Shown here in pieces: positions 1 through 9,250 of a stretch of 30,981 nucleotides of DNA. Within the stretch, counting starts at the first letter, position 1; each line of letters begins with the position of its first letter. A program made the translations under genes and the position numbers. The notes beneath the pieces are model-generated. The model saw nothing but the letters and a program-made list of their open reading frames with translations. It searched no databases and was not told where the DNA came from. Source of the DNA: JBHICC01 sp046759385 (GTDB lineage: Bacteria; Pseudomonadota; Gammaproteobacteria; Acidiferrobacterales; SPGG2); assembly GCA_046759385.1 (NCBI GenBank), contig JBHICC010000032.1:1-30981 (forward strand). Reading direction: 5' to 3'.

Positions 1-17
1 ACAGAGGACAGCGGATC

Positions 18-2327
18 ATGCCCGACGACCTCAACGACGCCGCACTTCAATACCATCGTGCCTCACCACCTGGGAAGCTTGCCATTGCCGCCACCAAACC
101 CATGGCTAACCAGCGTGACTTGGCGCTCGCGTACTCGCCGGGGGTGGCGGCGGCTTGTCAGGCGATCGCGCAAGATCCGCTAGAAGCCTCGAGTCTGACC
201 ACACGCGCTAATCTTGTGGCAGTCATTAGTAACGGAACGGCGGTGCTTGGGCTTGGCACGATTGGGCCGCTCGCGGCGAAGCCCGTAATGGAGGGCAAGG
301 CGGTCCTTTTCAAGAAGTTTTCCGGCATCGATGTGTTTGATATCGAGATTAGCGAACGCGATCCGAGCAAGTTTGTCGACATTGTTGCCAGTCTTGAACC
401 GACCTTCGGCGGTATTAATCTGGAGGATATCAAAGCACCCGAATGTTTTGAGATCGAGCGTGGGTTGTGTGAGCGCTTGAACATCCCGGTATTTCACGAT
501 GACCAGCACGGTACCGCGATCATTGTCAGCGCAGCGATCACAAATGGGTTGCGTGTCGCCAAGAAGAAGCTGTCTAAAGTCAAGCTCGTCACGGCAGGCG
601 CAGGCGCTGCGGCGATTGCGTGTTTGGAGCTATTAGTTGCGATGGGCCTGCCTCGCAAGAACATTACGGTTACTGATATCGCAGGTGTCGTGTATCACGG
701 CCGCGACGAGGAGATGGATCCTTACAAGGCGCGCTACGCGCAAGATACCGACGCACGCGCGTTGGACGATGTGATCGGTGGTGTAGACATCTTTCTCGGT
801 CTGTCGGCTGCGGGCGTGCTTAAACCAAGCATGGTCAAGCGCATGGCCGACACGCCGCTAATACTCGCACTGGCCAATCCGGTCCCTGAGATTATGCCGG
901 AGGACGCCAAGGCCGCCCGGCCCGACGCGATCATTGCGACCGGGCGTTCCGACTACCCCAATCAAGTTAATAACGTTCTCTGTTTTCCGTTTATCTTCCG
1001 CGGCGCGCTCGATGTTGGTGCGACAACGATCAACGAGACGATGAAACTCGCGTGCGCGAAGGCGCTTTCCGATTTGGCGATGGTCGAGCCATCGGACGTG
1101 GTGAAAAAAGCGTATGGTGCGGAGGCGTTGACGTTCGGGCCGGAGTTTCTCATTCCCAAGCCCTTTGACCCACGTTTAATTACGCAGGTAGCGCCGGCAG
1201 TGGCTAAGGCGGCGATGGATAGTGGTGTTGCGACCCGTCCGATTGAAGATTTTAAAGCCTATTGTCAACGCCTCAGCCAAGTGGTGTTTCGCTCCAGCGG
1301 TTTCATGGAACCGATCTTCGCGCGGGCAAACGAAGAGCCGAGCCGATTGGTTTATGCCGAGGGCGAGGAAGATCGCGTGTTGCAAGCTGTGCAACAAGTG
1401 ATAGATGAAAACATTGCTAAGCCGATACTGATCGGTCGTCCCGAAGTGGTTGAATTCCGTGTGCGGCAGCTAGGATTACGCATGCGTGCGGACAAGGATT
1501 TCGAACTCGTGAACCCGTTGGCGGATCCACGCTTTCGTGAATATTGGTCAGCATACCATGAAATCATGGGACGCAAGGGCGTGTCGCCAGCGGAAGCGAT
1601 GACCGTAGTGCGTACGCAGAACACTGCAATCGCGGCATTGATGGTTCATCGCAATAATGCTGATGCGATGCTTTCCGGCACCGTGGGCACGTTCCGTGGG
1701 CATCTCAAACACGTCCTCGATATCATTGGTAGGGCAGAGGGCGTGGGAGATGTGTCTACACTGACGGCGCTGATCCTACCGCATGGCACCTTTTTCATCT
1801 GCGACACGCACGTCACGCCCGAGCCGACCGCCGCGGAGATCGCCGAGATGACTTTGCTGTGTGCGGCCGAGGTACGACGTTTTGGCATCACGCCGAAGGT
1901 GGCACTGCTATCGCATTCTAACTTCGGTACGCACAACACAGCCTCAGCACGCAAGATGTCCGAGGCAGCGGCAATGTTGCACGAGCGCGTACCTAAGCTC
2001 GAAGTTGACGGTGAGATGCACGCGGAAGCCGCTTTGTCAGCCGAGATTCGCGAGCGAGCCTACTCCGAATCCAGACTGAAAGGGCAGGCCAACCTGCTGG
2101 TGATGCCGAATGTCGATGCGGCGCGTATCGCTTACGGTCTGCTCGGCTGCCTTGGCGGTGGAGTGTCGGTGGGCCCGATTCTTGTCGGCGCGGCGCGCCC
2201 GGCACACGTGGTAACAAACGCAATCAGCGTGCGGGGTCTACTTAATATGAGCGCGATAGCCGTGGTACAGGCCCAGATCCATGCTGGGTCCGGTGCTGAG
2301 CAGCCCAAGCGAGTGCGCGCCCGGTAG
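18..2327 (+). CDS. maeB: NADP-type malic enzyme fused to phosphotransacetylase-like domain
   Basis: The 769-residue product is a MaeB-type hybrid. Malic enzyme oxidatively decarboxylates L-malate to pyruvate with reduction of NAD(P) in the cytoplasm. Residues 1 to about 430 are the malic enzyme part: FHDDQHGTAIIV marks the metal/substrate region, GAGAAAIACLELL the nucleotide-binding loop, and FGPEFLIPKPFDPRL lies near its end. Residues from about 430 onward match phosphate acetyltransferase, with the stretch GTVGTFRGHLKHVLDII. In MaeB hybrids this C-terminal domain is generally regarded as regulatory, sensing acetyl-CoA, rather than as an active Pta; that is family knowledge. The length is as expected. 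The ATG lies about ten bases after AGAGGA. The gene precedes the pyruvate dehydrogenase genes by 230 bases, so its pyruvate product feeds the next enzyme. The upstream promoter is outside the window. Confidence 0.95.
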   Translation: MPDDLNDAALQYHRASPPGKLAIAATKPMANQRDLALAYSPGVAAACQAIAQDPLEASSLTTRANLVAVISNGTAVLGLGTIGPLAAKPVMEGKAVLFKKFSGIDVFDIEISERDPSKFVDIVASLEPTFGGINLEDIKAPECFEIERGLCERLNIPVFHDDQHGTAIIVSAAITNGLRVAKKKLSKVKLVTAGAGAAAIACLELLVAMGLPRKNITVTDIAGVVYHGRDEEMDPYKARYAQDTDARALDDVIGGVDIFLGLSAAGVLKPSMVKRMADTPLILALANPVPEIMPEDAKAARPDAIIATGRSDYPNQVNNVLCFPFIFRGALDVGATTINETMKLACAKALSDLAMVEPSDVVKKAYGAEALTFGPEFLIPKPFDPRLITQVAPAVAKAAMDSGVATRPIEDFKAYCQRLSQVVFRSSGFMEPIFARANEEPSRLVYAEGEEDRVLQAVQQVIDENIAKPILIGRPEVVEFRVRQLGLRMRADKDFELVNPLADPRFREYWSAYHEIMGRKGVSPAEAMTVVRTQNTAIAALMVHRNNADAMLSGTVGTFRGHLKHVLDIIGRAEGVGDVSTLTALILPHGTFFICDTHVTPEPTAAEIAEMTLLCAAEVRRFGITPKVALLSHSNFGTHNTASARKMSEAAAMLHERVPKLEVDGEMHAEAALSAEIRERAYSESRLKGQANLLVMPNVDAARIAYGLLGCLGGGVSVGPILVGAARPAHVVTNAISVRGLLNMSAIAVVQAQIHAGSGAEQPKRVRAR

Positions 2328-2557
2328 TCGGTTGAGAGCACACGACAGCTCACCGCCGCTCATGGGTTGGAGCGCCTGACTGGGGCTAGCGGCGTCAAAA
2401 ACTTCTAATATTGGGGTGTATGCTCGTGCTTCACAGGAAGCCAGCAGGGTCAAACGCCATGGATGTTGGTATGATCGGGGTCGGCGGGTACCGCCCGCTT
2501 CCCGGATGTCATCCTCTAATATACGTATGCACAAGCCCTGTCTGACGGAGGGGAAAG

Positions 2558-5230
2558 ATGTTGGACGTCGCTAAAGTGCCAGATATAGATCCGATAGAAA
2601 CTCAAGAATGGCTTGAGGCGCTAGCTGCTGTGTTCGAGCACGAAGGGCCTGAACGCGCGCATTATTTGCTCGAGCAGCTGATCGATAGCGCGCGGCGTGC
2701 CGGTGCGTACTTGCCTTATAGTGCTAACACGGCGTACTTGAACACCATACCCGCCGGGCAAGAAAAAAGCAGCCCAGGCGACCCGGCGATCGAGTGGCGC
2801 ATTCGTTCAATCATTCGCTGGAATGCCATGGCTATGGTTGTACGGGCGAACCGCATTACTACGGAGCTCGGCGGCCATATCGCGAGCTTTGGATCGGCTG
2901 CGACCTTATATGACGTGGGTTTCAATCATTTCTGGCATGCGCCGAGTGAGAAGCACGGCGGTGACTTGATCTTTGTCCAAGGACACTCCGCACCTGGTAT
3001 CTATGCGCGCGCCTTTTTAGAAGGGCGAGTCACCGAACAGCAACTACTCAAGTTCCGGCAAGAAGTGGAACCCGGTGGTTTGTCGTCGTATCCCCATCCC
3101 TGGTTGATGCCGGACTTCTGGCAGTTTCCGACCGTATCGATGGGTCTCGGGCCGATCATGGGTATCTACCAGGCCCGCTTCATGAAATACCTGCATAACC
3201 GCGGCATCCTCGATACAGAAGGTCGTAAGGTTTGGGTGTTCGTCGGCGACGGCGAGGTCGATGAGCCGGAAGCACTCGGTGCGATCTCAATGGCGGCGCG
3301 AGAGAAGCTCGACAACTTGGTGTTCGTCGTCAACGCTAACCTGCAGCGCCTAGACGGACCGGTACGCGGAAACGGCAAGATTATTCAGGAGCTCGAAGCG
3401 GACTTTCGCGGTTCTGGGTGGAATGTGATCAAGCTCGTGTGGGGGTCGTATTGGGATCCGCTGTTAATGCGGGACACGAAAGGGTTGCTACGCCACCGCA
3501 TGGAAGAATGTGTCGATGGCGAGTACCAGGCGTTTAAGGCGAGGGACGGTGCTTACGTACGCGAGAATTTCTTTGGCAAGTATCCCGAATTGAAAGCAAT
3601 GGTCGCTAACATGACCGATGATGACATTTGGCGGTTAAACCGAGGCGGCCATGACCCGCACAAAATCTACGCCGCCTATGCTGCTGCGGTTAATCATAAA
3701 GACCAACCCACCGTGATCCTTGCCAAGACCGTGAAGGGTTACGGTATGGGCGAGGCCGGTGAAGGGCAAAACATCACGCACCAGCAGAAGAAGATGGGAG
3801 AGGATGCACTAAAAGCGTTTCGTGATCGGTTTAACATCCCAATCTCGGATGAAAAGATTGCCGAAGCCCCATTTTACAAGCCGCCGGAAGACAGCACAGA
3901 GATCAAGTATCTGAAGGAGCGCCGTGAGGCACTTGGCGGATATCTGCCAAGTCGTCGGCGGAACGCTGAGCCGCGCGAGGTTCCCGAACTCTCTGGGTTC
4001 GATGCACAACTGAAAGATAGCGGTGATCGAGAGATCTCTACGACGATGGCCTTCGTACGTATTCTCACTACGCTGACGCGCGACAAGAATATTGGCAAAT
4101 ACATCGTGCCCATTGTGCCGGATGAGGCTCGAACCTTTGGGATGGAGGGGCTGTTCCGGCAACTGGGGATCTACTCGCCACTTGGACAGTTGTACGAACC
4201 TGTCGACAGGGATCAATTGATGTACTACCGCGAAGAAAAAAGTGGCCAGATTTTGGAGGAAGGCATCAGTGAAGCGGGTGGGTTCTGTTCTTGGATGGCG
4301 GCGGGCACCGCTTACAGCAACCACGGCGTCAGCATGATTCCGTTTTATATCTACTATTCCATGTTTGGTTTTCAGCGAGTTGGCGATCTCGCCTGGGCCG
4401 CTGGCGACATCCAGGCACGCGGATTTCTCCTCGGTGGAACCGCAGGGCGCACGACGCTTGCTGGCGAAGGGCTACAACACCAGGATGGTCACAGCCACCT
4501 GCTCGCCAGCACGATCCCGAACTGCGTTGCCTATGATCCAACATTCTCTTATGAGTTAGCCGTCATCATCCAGGATGGACTGCGACGCATGCTTAAGGAA
4601 CAGGAGAACGTGTATTACTACATCACGTTGATGAACGAAAATTATCCGCATCCCGCACTGCTGAAGGGCGCGGAGCCTGGCATTCTTAAAGGTATGTACC
4701 TGTTCAAGGAGGCGTCCGCAGGCAAAAAGAAGGCACCTACGGTACAGCTCATGGGAAGCGGTACGATCCTGCGCGAAGTAATCGCGGCGGCCGAGCTGCT
4801 CGAGAAAGACTTCAAGGTCGCCGCCGACATCTGGAGCGTGACTAGCTTCACGGAGCTTCGTCGTGAAGGCATGGCCATCGAGCGCTGGAACATGCTACAC
4901 CCAGAGAAAAAACCCAAGGCCAGCTATGTCGAGCAATGCCTTGGTGGAAGAGATGGTCCGGTAATTGCCGCGACCGACTACATGAAGACCTTTGCTGATC
5001 AAATACGGGGCTACGTGCCACAACGCTACATGGTGCTGGGTACCGACGGTTTCGGACGAAGCGATACACGGAAGCAACTGCGCAAGTTCTTCGAAGTCGA
5101 CCGATACTACGTGGCAGTAGCGGCATTAAAGGCCTTGGTCGATGAAGGAGTGATTCCAGTGTCCAAGCTCACTGAAGCGATAAAGAAGTACAAAATCGAT
5201 CCAGAGAAGCCAGACCCAGTGACTGTGTAG
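2558..5230 (+). CDS. aceE: Pyruvate dehydrogenase E1 component (homodimeric type)
   Basis: The 890-residue protein is the thiamine-diphosphate E1 subunit that decarboxylates pyruvate and passes the acetyl group to the lipoyl domain of E2. The ThDP/Mg motif GDGEVDE starts near residue 229 and continues into NLQRLDGPVRGNGKIIQELE, the usual sequence of the single-chain proteobacterial E1. The length matches the family (about 885-890). A strong ribosome site, GGAGGGG at 2547-2553, fixes the ATG. The 230-base leader after maeB must hold the promoter if the two genes are separate units. I see TATGAT at 2470-2475, but no convincing -35 partner and no certain PdhR operator. aceF follows after 26 bases, so the genes are very likely cotranscribed. 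Confidence 0.97.
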   Translation: MLDVAKVPDIDPIETQEWLEALAAVFEHEGPERAHYLLEQLIDSARRAGAYLPYSANTAYLNTIPAGQEKSSPGDPAIEWRIRSIIRWNAMAMVVRANRITTELGGHIASFGSAATLYDVGFNHFWHAPSEKHGGDLIFVQGHSAPGIYARAFLEGRVTEQQLLKFRQEVEPGGLSSYPHPWLMPDFWQFPTVSMGLGPIMGIYQARFMKYLHNRGILDTEGRKVWVFVGDGEVDEPEALGAISMAAREKLDNLVFVVNANLQRLDGPVRGNGKIIQELEADFRGSGWNVIKLVWGSYWDPLLMRDTKGLLRHRMEECVDGEYQAFKARDGAYVRENFFGKYPELKAMVANMTDDDIWRLNRGGHDPHKIYAAYAAAVNHKDQPTVILAKTVKGYGMGEAGEGQNITHQQKKMGEDALKAFRDRFNIPISDEKIAEAPFYKPPEDSTEIKYLKERREALGGYLPSRRRNAEPREVPELSGFDAQLKDSGDREISTTMAFVRILTTLTRDKNIGKYIVPIVPDEARTFGMEGLFRQLGIYSPLGQLYEPVDRDQLMYYREEKSGQILEEGISEAGGFCSWMAAGTAYSNHGVSMIPFYIYYSMFGFQRVGDLAWAAGDIQARGFLLGGTAGRTTLAGEGLQHQDGHSHLLASTIPNCVAYDPTFSYELAVIIQDGLRRMLKEQENVYYYITLMNENYPHPALLKGAEPGILKGMYLFKEASAGKKKAPTVQLMGSGTILREVIAAAELLEKDFKVAADIWSVTSFTELRREGMAIERWNMLHPEKKPKASYVEQCLGGRDGPVIAATDYMKTFADQIRGYVPQRYMVLGTDGFGRSDTRKQLRKFFEVDRYYVAVAALKALVDEGVIPVSKLTEAIKKYKIDPEKPDPVTV

Positions 5231-5256
5231 AAACGCACTGAAGGGGGGATTGGATC

Positions 5257-6609
5257 GTGGCGAGCGCCAAACAGGTCGTCGTACCAGACATCGGTGATTT
5301 CCAAGACGTAGACGTCATCGAGGTACTGGTTTCCGTGGGCGACCAGATCAATGCCGAGGATCCTCTAGTCACATTGGAAAGCGATAAGGCGACAATGGAT
5401 GTGCCGTCGCCATACGCGGGCGTAATCAAGGAGGTCAAGTTACAGGTCGGCGACAAGGTATCACAAGGCTCGACAGTTGCTTTGTTAGAGGTGGACGGTG
5501 GCGAGAAATTGGAACCGCCGCCCGAGACGGTGGCCGAACTTGAGCGATCGACGGCTGCGGCTCCCGCGGTGCCACCTCCGTCTGAAACGCCCACGCCACC
5601 CCCTTCCGCAGAGCTCGACACTTTCGAGAGCGTAGCCGTCGTGGCGCAGCCTTCACCGCCCCCGACACTGCCGCCACTGCCACTGCTGGGGGAACCGGGT
5701 CGGGCTATCGCTCACGCTAGCCCGTCAGTGCGGGCGTTTGCGCGCGAGCTCGGGGTTGAATTGGGTCGCGTAGCGGGCACAGGCCCTAAGGGCCGGATTC
5801 TCAAGCAAGATGTGCATGCGTTCGTTAAAGGACGACTTGCCCAGCCCATGGGGGTAGCGCCTGCGGCCGGCTTCTCGATGCCCGAAATGCCCGAGATCGA
5901 CTTCTCCCAGTTCGGCGAGATCGAGACTCAACCACTCAGCCGCATCCAGAAAATTTCTGGCCCGCATCTCCATCGCAGTTGGGTCGTTGTACCGCACGTC
6001 ACCCAACATGATGAAGCCGATGTTACGGAGCTGGAGGCGTTTCGGCAGGAGCTCAAAGAAGAAGCCAAGCGCAAAGGCGTTCGGTTGACCATGCTTGCAT
6101 TTCTAATGAAAGCCTGCGTCGCCGCGCTTAAAGCGCACCCAACATTTAATGCGTCGCTCGACGCGACACGCGAGAACTTGATCCTGAAAAGGTACTACCA
6201 CATCGGCGTTGCTGTCGACACGCCAGAGGGTCTGGTTGTGCCTGTCATACGCGATGTAGATCAGAAGGGCGTGTTCGATTTAGCCGCGGAGCTCGGAGAT
6301 GTAAGCGTACGCGCACGCGAACGAAAACTCGGACCAGCAGATATGCAAGGCGGTTGTTTTACGATCTCGAGTCTGGGTGGCATTGGCGGTACTGCATTCA
6401 CGCCGATCGTTAATGCCCCTGAGGTAGCAATTCTTGGCGTATCGCGTTCGAAGCTGCAGCCCGTTTACCGGGACGGCGAATTTGTACCCCGCTTGATCCT
6501 ACCCTTATCACTTTCTTACGATCATCGGGTGATCGATGGCGCGCGCGCGGCGCGCTTTACGAGCTATCTTAGCCTCGTGCTGACAGACGTCCGGCGTCTA
6601 CTGCTTTGA
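5257..6609 (+). CDS. aceF: Dihydrolipoamide acetyltransferase, E2 of pyruvate dehydrogenase
   Basis: This 450-residue E2 forms the core of the complex and transfers acetyl from lipoyl to CoA. One lipoyl domain occupies residues 1 to about 80, with the lipoylated lysine K44 in ESDKATMDVP. A Pro/Ala-rich flexible linker follows (about 85-150). The peripheral subunit-binding domain runs from about 152 to 188 (SPSVRAFARELGVELGRVAG). The catalytic domain runs from about 215 to the end, with the active-site motif DHRVIDG (H423, D427). Only one lipoyl domain is present, unlike the three of E. coli AceF; a second sits on the neighbouring Lpd. The start is GTG, supported by AAGGGGGG at 5241-5248. Confidence 0.96.
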   Translation: MASAKQVVVPDIGDFQDVDVIEVLVSVGDQINAEDPLVTLESDKATMDVPSPYAGVIKEVKLQVGDKVSQGSTVALLEVDGGEKLEPPPETVAELERSTAAAPAVPPPSETPTPPPSAELDTFESVAVVAQPSPPPTLPPLPLLGEPGRAIAHASPSVRAFARELGVELGRVAGTGPKGRILKQDVHAFVKGRLAQPMGVAPAAGFSMPEMPEIDFSQFGEIETQPLSRIQKISGPHLHRSWVVVPHVTQHDEADVTELEAFRQELKEEAKRKGVRLTMLAFLMKACVAALKAHPTFNASLDATRENLILKRYYHIGVAVDTPEGLVVPVIRDVDQKGVFDLAAELGDVSVRARERKLGPADMQGGCFTISSLGGIGGTAFTPIVNAPEVAILGVSRSKLQPVYRDGEFVPRLILPLSLSYDHRVIDGARAARFTSYLSLVLTDVRRLLL

Positions 6610-6679
6610 CCGTACCGTGGTTCATGGTGGGGCGCGGCTCCGGGCGCGGGGTGCCTTCTACACATGTTGAGGAGTGCAC

Positions 6680-8428
6680 ATGAGCAAGCTCACTGAGGTG
6701 AGAGTTCCCGACATCGGCGACTTTAAGGACGTCGACATCATCGAAGTGCACGTCGCGGTAGGTGACGCCATCGCTGTCGAAGCGCCGCTGATCACATTAG
6801 AGAGTGAAAAAGCAACCATGGACGTTCCGGCACCCGCTGCGGGTGTGGTTAGGGAGGTCATGGTCAAGATCGGTGACAAAGTGTCAGAGGGGTCGTCGAT
6901 CTTGACTATAGAGGCGGAGAGCATCGCGTCTACCGAAACTGCCGCATCGGCCTCGGCACCGGCGCCGACGCCAAGTTCGGCACCGCCAACACAAGCCGCC
7001 GCTGACGTACACGCCGAGGTACTTGTACTCGGATCTGGCCCCGGGGGCTACACAGCTGCGTTTCGCGCTGCCGATCTCGGCAAGAAGGCAGTGCTCGTCG
7101 AGCGTTATCCGTCACTCGGCGGTGTGTGCCTCAATGTCGGCTGCATTCCTTCTAAGGCATTGCTCCACGCGGCGAGGGTGGTCGCCGAAACCAAAGAGAT
7201 GGAAGAGCATGGCATCAGCTTTGGCGCACCCAAGATCGAGCTCGATAAGCTGCGCGGATGGAAGGATCGTGTAGTTGGGCGTTTAACCGGTGGTCTCAAA
7301 GGACTCGCTAAGCAACGCAAGGTCACGGTCGTCCAGGGTCGCGGCACGTTCAGCTCGCCCAAACAATTGATGGTTGAAGCGGTGGACGGCAACGTCTCCA
7401 TCGCGTTCGAGCAAGCGATAATCGCGGCGGGATCGCAGGCGGTACAACTTCCTGGCTTTCCGGACGACGATCCTCGCGTCAACGATTCCACTGATATGCT
7501 GGCATTACCGGACATTCCCAAGCGTCTGCTCGTTATCGGCGGAGGCATTATCGGGCTGGAGATGGCGACTGTGTACTATGAGTTGGGCGCCAAGGTCACG
7601 GTCGTAGAGCTGATGGACCAGCTTATGCCTGGTGTGGACAAAGACATCGTACGACCGTTGCACAAGCGCATCGAGAAACAGTATGAAAACATCTTCTTGA
7701 AGACCAAGGTCACGGCGATTCATCCTACGTCAAAGGGGGTGCAGGTCGTGTTCGAGGGCGATACGGCGCCAGCGTCTGGGACGTTCGACCGTGTGCTGGT
7801 CGCTGTGGGCCGCATGCCAAATGGTAAGGTCATCGGTGCCGAGAACGCTGGCGTTCACGTTAACGAGCGCGGCTTTATTCCCGTTGACAAGCAGCAACGG
7901 ACCAACGTGCCGCACATATTCGCGATCGGCGATATCGTCGGGCCACCGATGCTCGCACACAAAGCGACGCACGAAGGTAAAGTGGCCGCTGAGGTCATTG
8001 CCGGCATGAAAAGCGCGTTCGATGCACGCGTTATCCCATCAGTAGCATACACCGATCCGGAAGTTGCATGGACCGGCGTCACCGAAACCGAAGCGAAAGA
8101 ACAGAAGCTTAACTACGGCAAGGGCGTGTTTCCTTGGGCGGCGAGTGGCCGTTCACTGGGACTCGGTCGAGACGACGGCGTTACCAAGCTATTGTTTGAT
8201 GAAGACAGCGGCCGGTTGATCGGCGCCGGTATCGTCGGTCCGAATGCTGGTGACTTGATTGCTGAGGTCGGCCTCGCTATCGAAACAGGTTGTGACGCAC
8301 AAGATATTGGCCTGACGATCCATCCGCATCCCACCTTGTCCGAAACCGTAGCGTTCGCGGCTGAAGCGTTCGAGGGGACGATTACGGACCTTTACATGCC
8401 GCGCAAGGATCGTGCGAGAAAGAACTAG
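6680..8428 (+). CDS. lpdA: Dihydrolipoyl dehydrogenase (E3) with N-terminal lipoyl domain
   Basis: This flavoprotein reoxidises the dihydrolipoyl groups of E2 and passes electrons to NAD. The 582-residue chain starts with a lipoyl domain (lysine K44 in ESEKATMDVP), then an Ala/Pro/Ser linker (about 82-113). The FAD-binding GSGPGGYTAAF, the redox disulfide GGVCLNVGCIPSK (C150 and C155), the NAD-binding GGGIIGLEM and the C-terminal HPHPTLSE catalytic histidine region follow. Lipoyl-fused E3 is known in several beta- and gammaproteobacteria. The ATG at 6680 is preferred over the in-frame GTG two codons earlier because GAGGAG (6669-6674) sits five bases before the ATG and overlaps the GTG. It lies 70 bases after aceF, in the same transcription unit by position. 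Confidence 0.96.
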   Translation: MSKLTEVRVPDIGDFKDVDIIEVHVAVGDAIAVEAPLITLESEKATMDVPAPAAGVVREVMVKIGDKVSEGSSILTIEAESIASTETAASASAPAPTPSSAPPTQAAADVHAEVLVLGSGPGGYTAAFRAADLGKKAVLVERYPSLGGVCLNVGCIPSKALLHAARVVAETKEMEEHGISFGAPKIELDKLRGWKDRVVGRLTGGLKGLAKQRKVTVVQGRGTFSSPKQLMVEAVDGNVSIAFEQAIIAAGSQAVQLPGFPDDDPRVNDSTDMLALPDIPKRLLVIGGGIIGLEMATVYYELGAKVTVVELMDQLMPGVDKDIVRPLHKRIEKQYENIFLKTKVTAIHPTSKGVQVVFEGDTAPASGTFDRVLVAVGRMPNGKVIGAENAGVHVNERGFIPVDKQQRTNVPHIFAIGDIVGPPMLAHKATHEGKVAAEVIAGMKSAFDARVIPSVAYTDPEVAWTGVTETEAKEQKLNYGKGVFPWAASGRSLGLGRDDGVTKLLFDEDSGRLIGAGIVGPNAGDLIAEVGLAIETGCDAQDIGLTIHPHPTLSETVAFAAEAFEGTITDLYMPRKDRARKN

Positions 8429-8439
8429 GCCTCACGTCC

Positions 8440-9207
8440 ATGGCTTTAGCGTTGTCTTACGATGAATATGGCTCTGGCGCGCCGATTGTGATCCTTCACG
8501 GGCTGTTTGGATCCGCGAGAAACTGGAACTCGATCGGCAAGCAGCTGGGAGAGACCCACCGCGTCTATGCCCTCGATTTGCGCAACCATGGTCGCTCGCC
8601 TTGGGCGGACGCCATGTCTTATCAAGACCTCGTTGATGATGTTCGCGGCTTTATCGAACAGCATGAACTGGATAACGTGACTATATTAGGACACAGCATG
8701 GGCGGGAAGGTGGCCATGCTGCTGGCACTTGGGTACGGGCATCTGGTGGAGAGGCTTATCGCTGTCGACGTCGCGCCAGTGTCGTATCAACACGGCTTCC
8801 AGCATTACATTCACGCAATGCAGGAGCTGAACTTAGGATCGGTGAAACGCCGCGAGGACGCCGAAATGGCTTTGCGTGAGCGGATCCCGGATGCGCCGAC
8901 ACGCATGTTTCTGCTGCAAAATCTGGTTTACCGGGAGCAGCAGTTTGACTGGCGTATCAATCTGCCAGCACTCGCCGCCAATATGCCACAGCTCACCGGT
9001 TTCCCCGAGGCCACGCTTATCCAGATGTATTTCAGGAAGACACTTATAATAAGTGGGGGGAAATCTATGTACGTTCAGCCGGAACACCACAATCTGATTT
9101 TCCAGCTGTTTCCGAATGCAGGAATCACGGTTATCCCGGATGCGGGGCATTGGGTGCACGTGGACCAACCCGGTCAGATAATGGGTGCCATCCGTGCGTT
9201 CTTGTAG
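8440..9207 (+). CDS. Alpha/beta-fold hydrolase (YbfF-like esterase family)
   Basis: The 255-residue protein has a complete alpha/beta-hydrolase signature: an oxyanion-hole region with LHGLFGSARNW, the nucleophile elbow GHSMGG with S86, and a late catalytic histidine in DAGHWVHVDQP (H237). The DLRNHGRSPW and MSYQDLVDDV stretches resemble the YbfF esterase/thioesterase-like family. The true substrate cannot be read from sequence. It begins only 11 bases after lpd with no clear ribosome site, so translation is probably coupled, and lipA follows after 43 bases. Its place between lpd and lipA, where a lipoate ligation or transfer gene might be expected, hints at a role with acyl or lipoyl thioesters, but this is inference. 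Confidence 0.85.
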   Translation: MALALSYDEYGSGAPIVILHGLFGSARNWNSIGKQLGETHRVYALDLRNHGRSPWADAMSYQDLVDDVRGFIEQHELDNVTILGHSMGGKVAMLLALGYGHLVERLIAVDVAPVSYQHGFQHYIHAMQELNLGSVKRREDAEMALRERIPDAPTRMFLLQNLVYREQQFDWRINLPALAANMPQLTGFPEATLIQMYFRKTLIISGGKSMYVQPEHHNLIFQLFPNAGITVIPDAGHWVHVDQPGQIMGAIRAFL

Positions 9208-9250
9208 GATCATCAGCGAGATATGCTGATATGACGACGATGAGACTGCC

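Noticed and set aside
2238..2534. A 98-codon frame on the minus strand across the maeB-aceE gap
   Set aside because: No ribosome site or recognisable domain, and it overlaps the maeB end; most likely chance.
3809..4324. A 171-codon open frame antisense to aceE
   Set aside because: Lies wholly inside a conserved gene and its translation resembles nothing.
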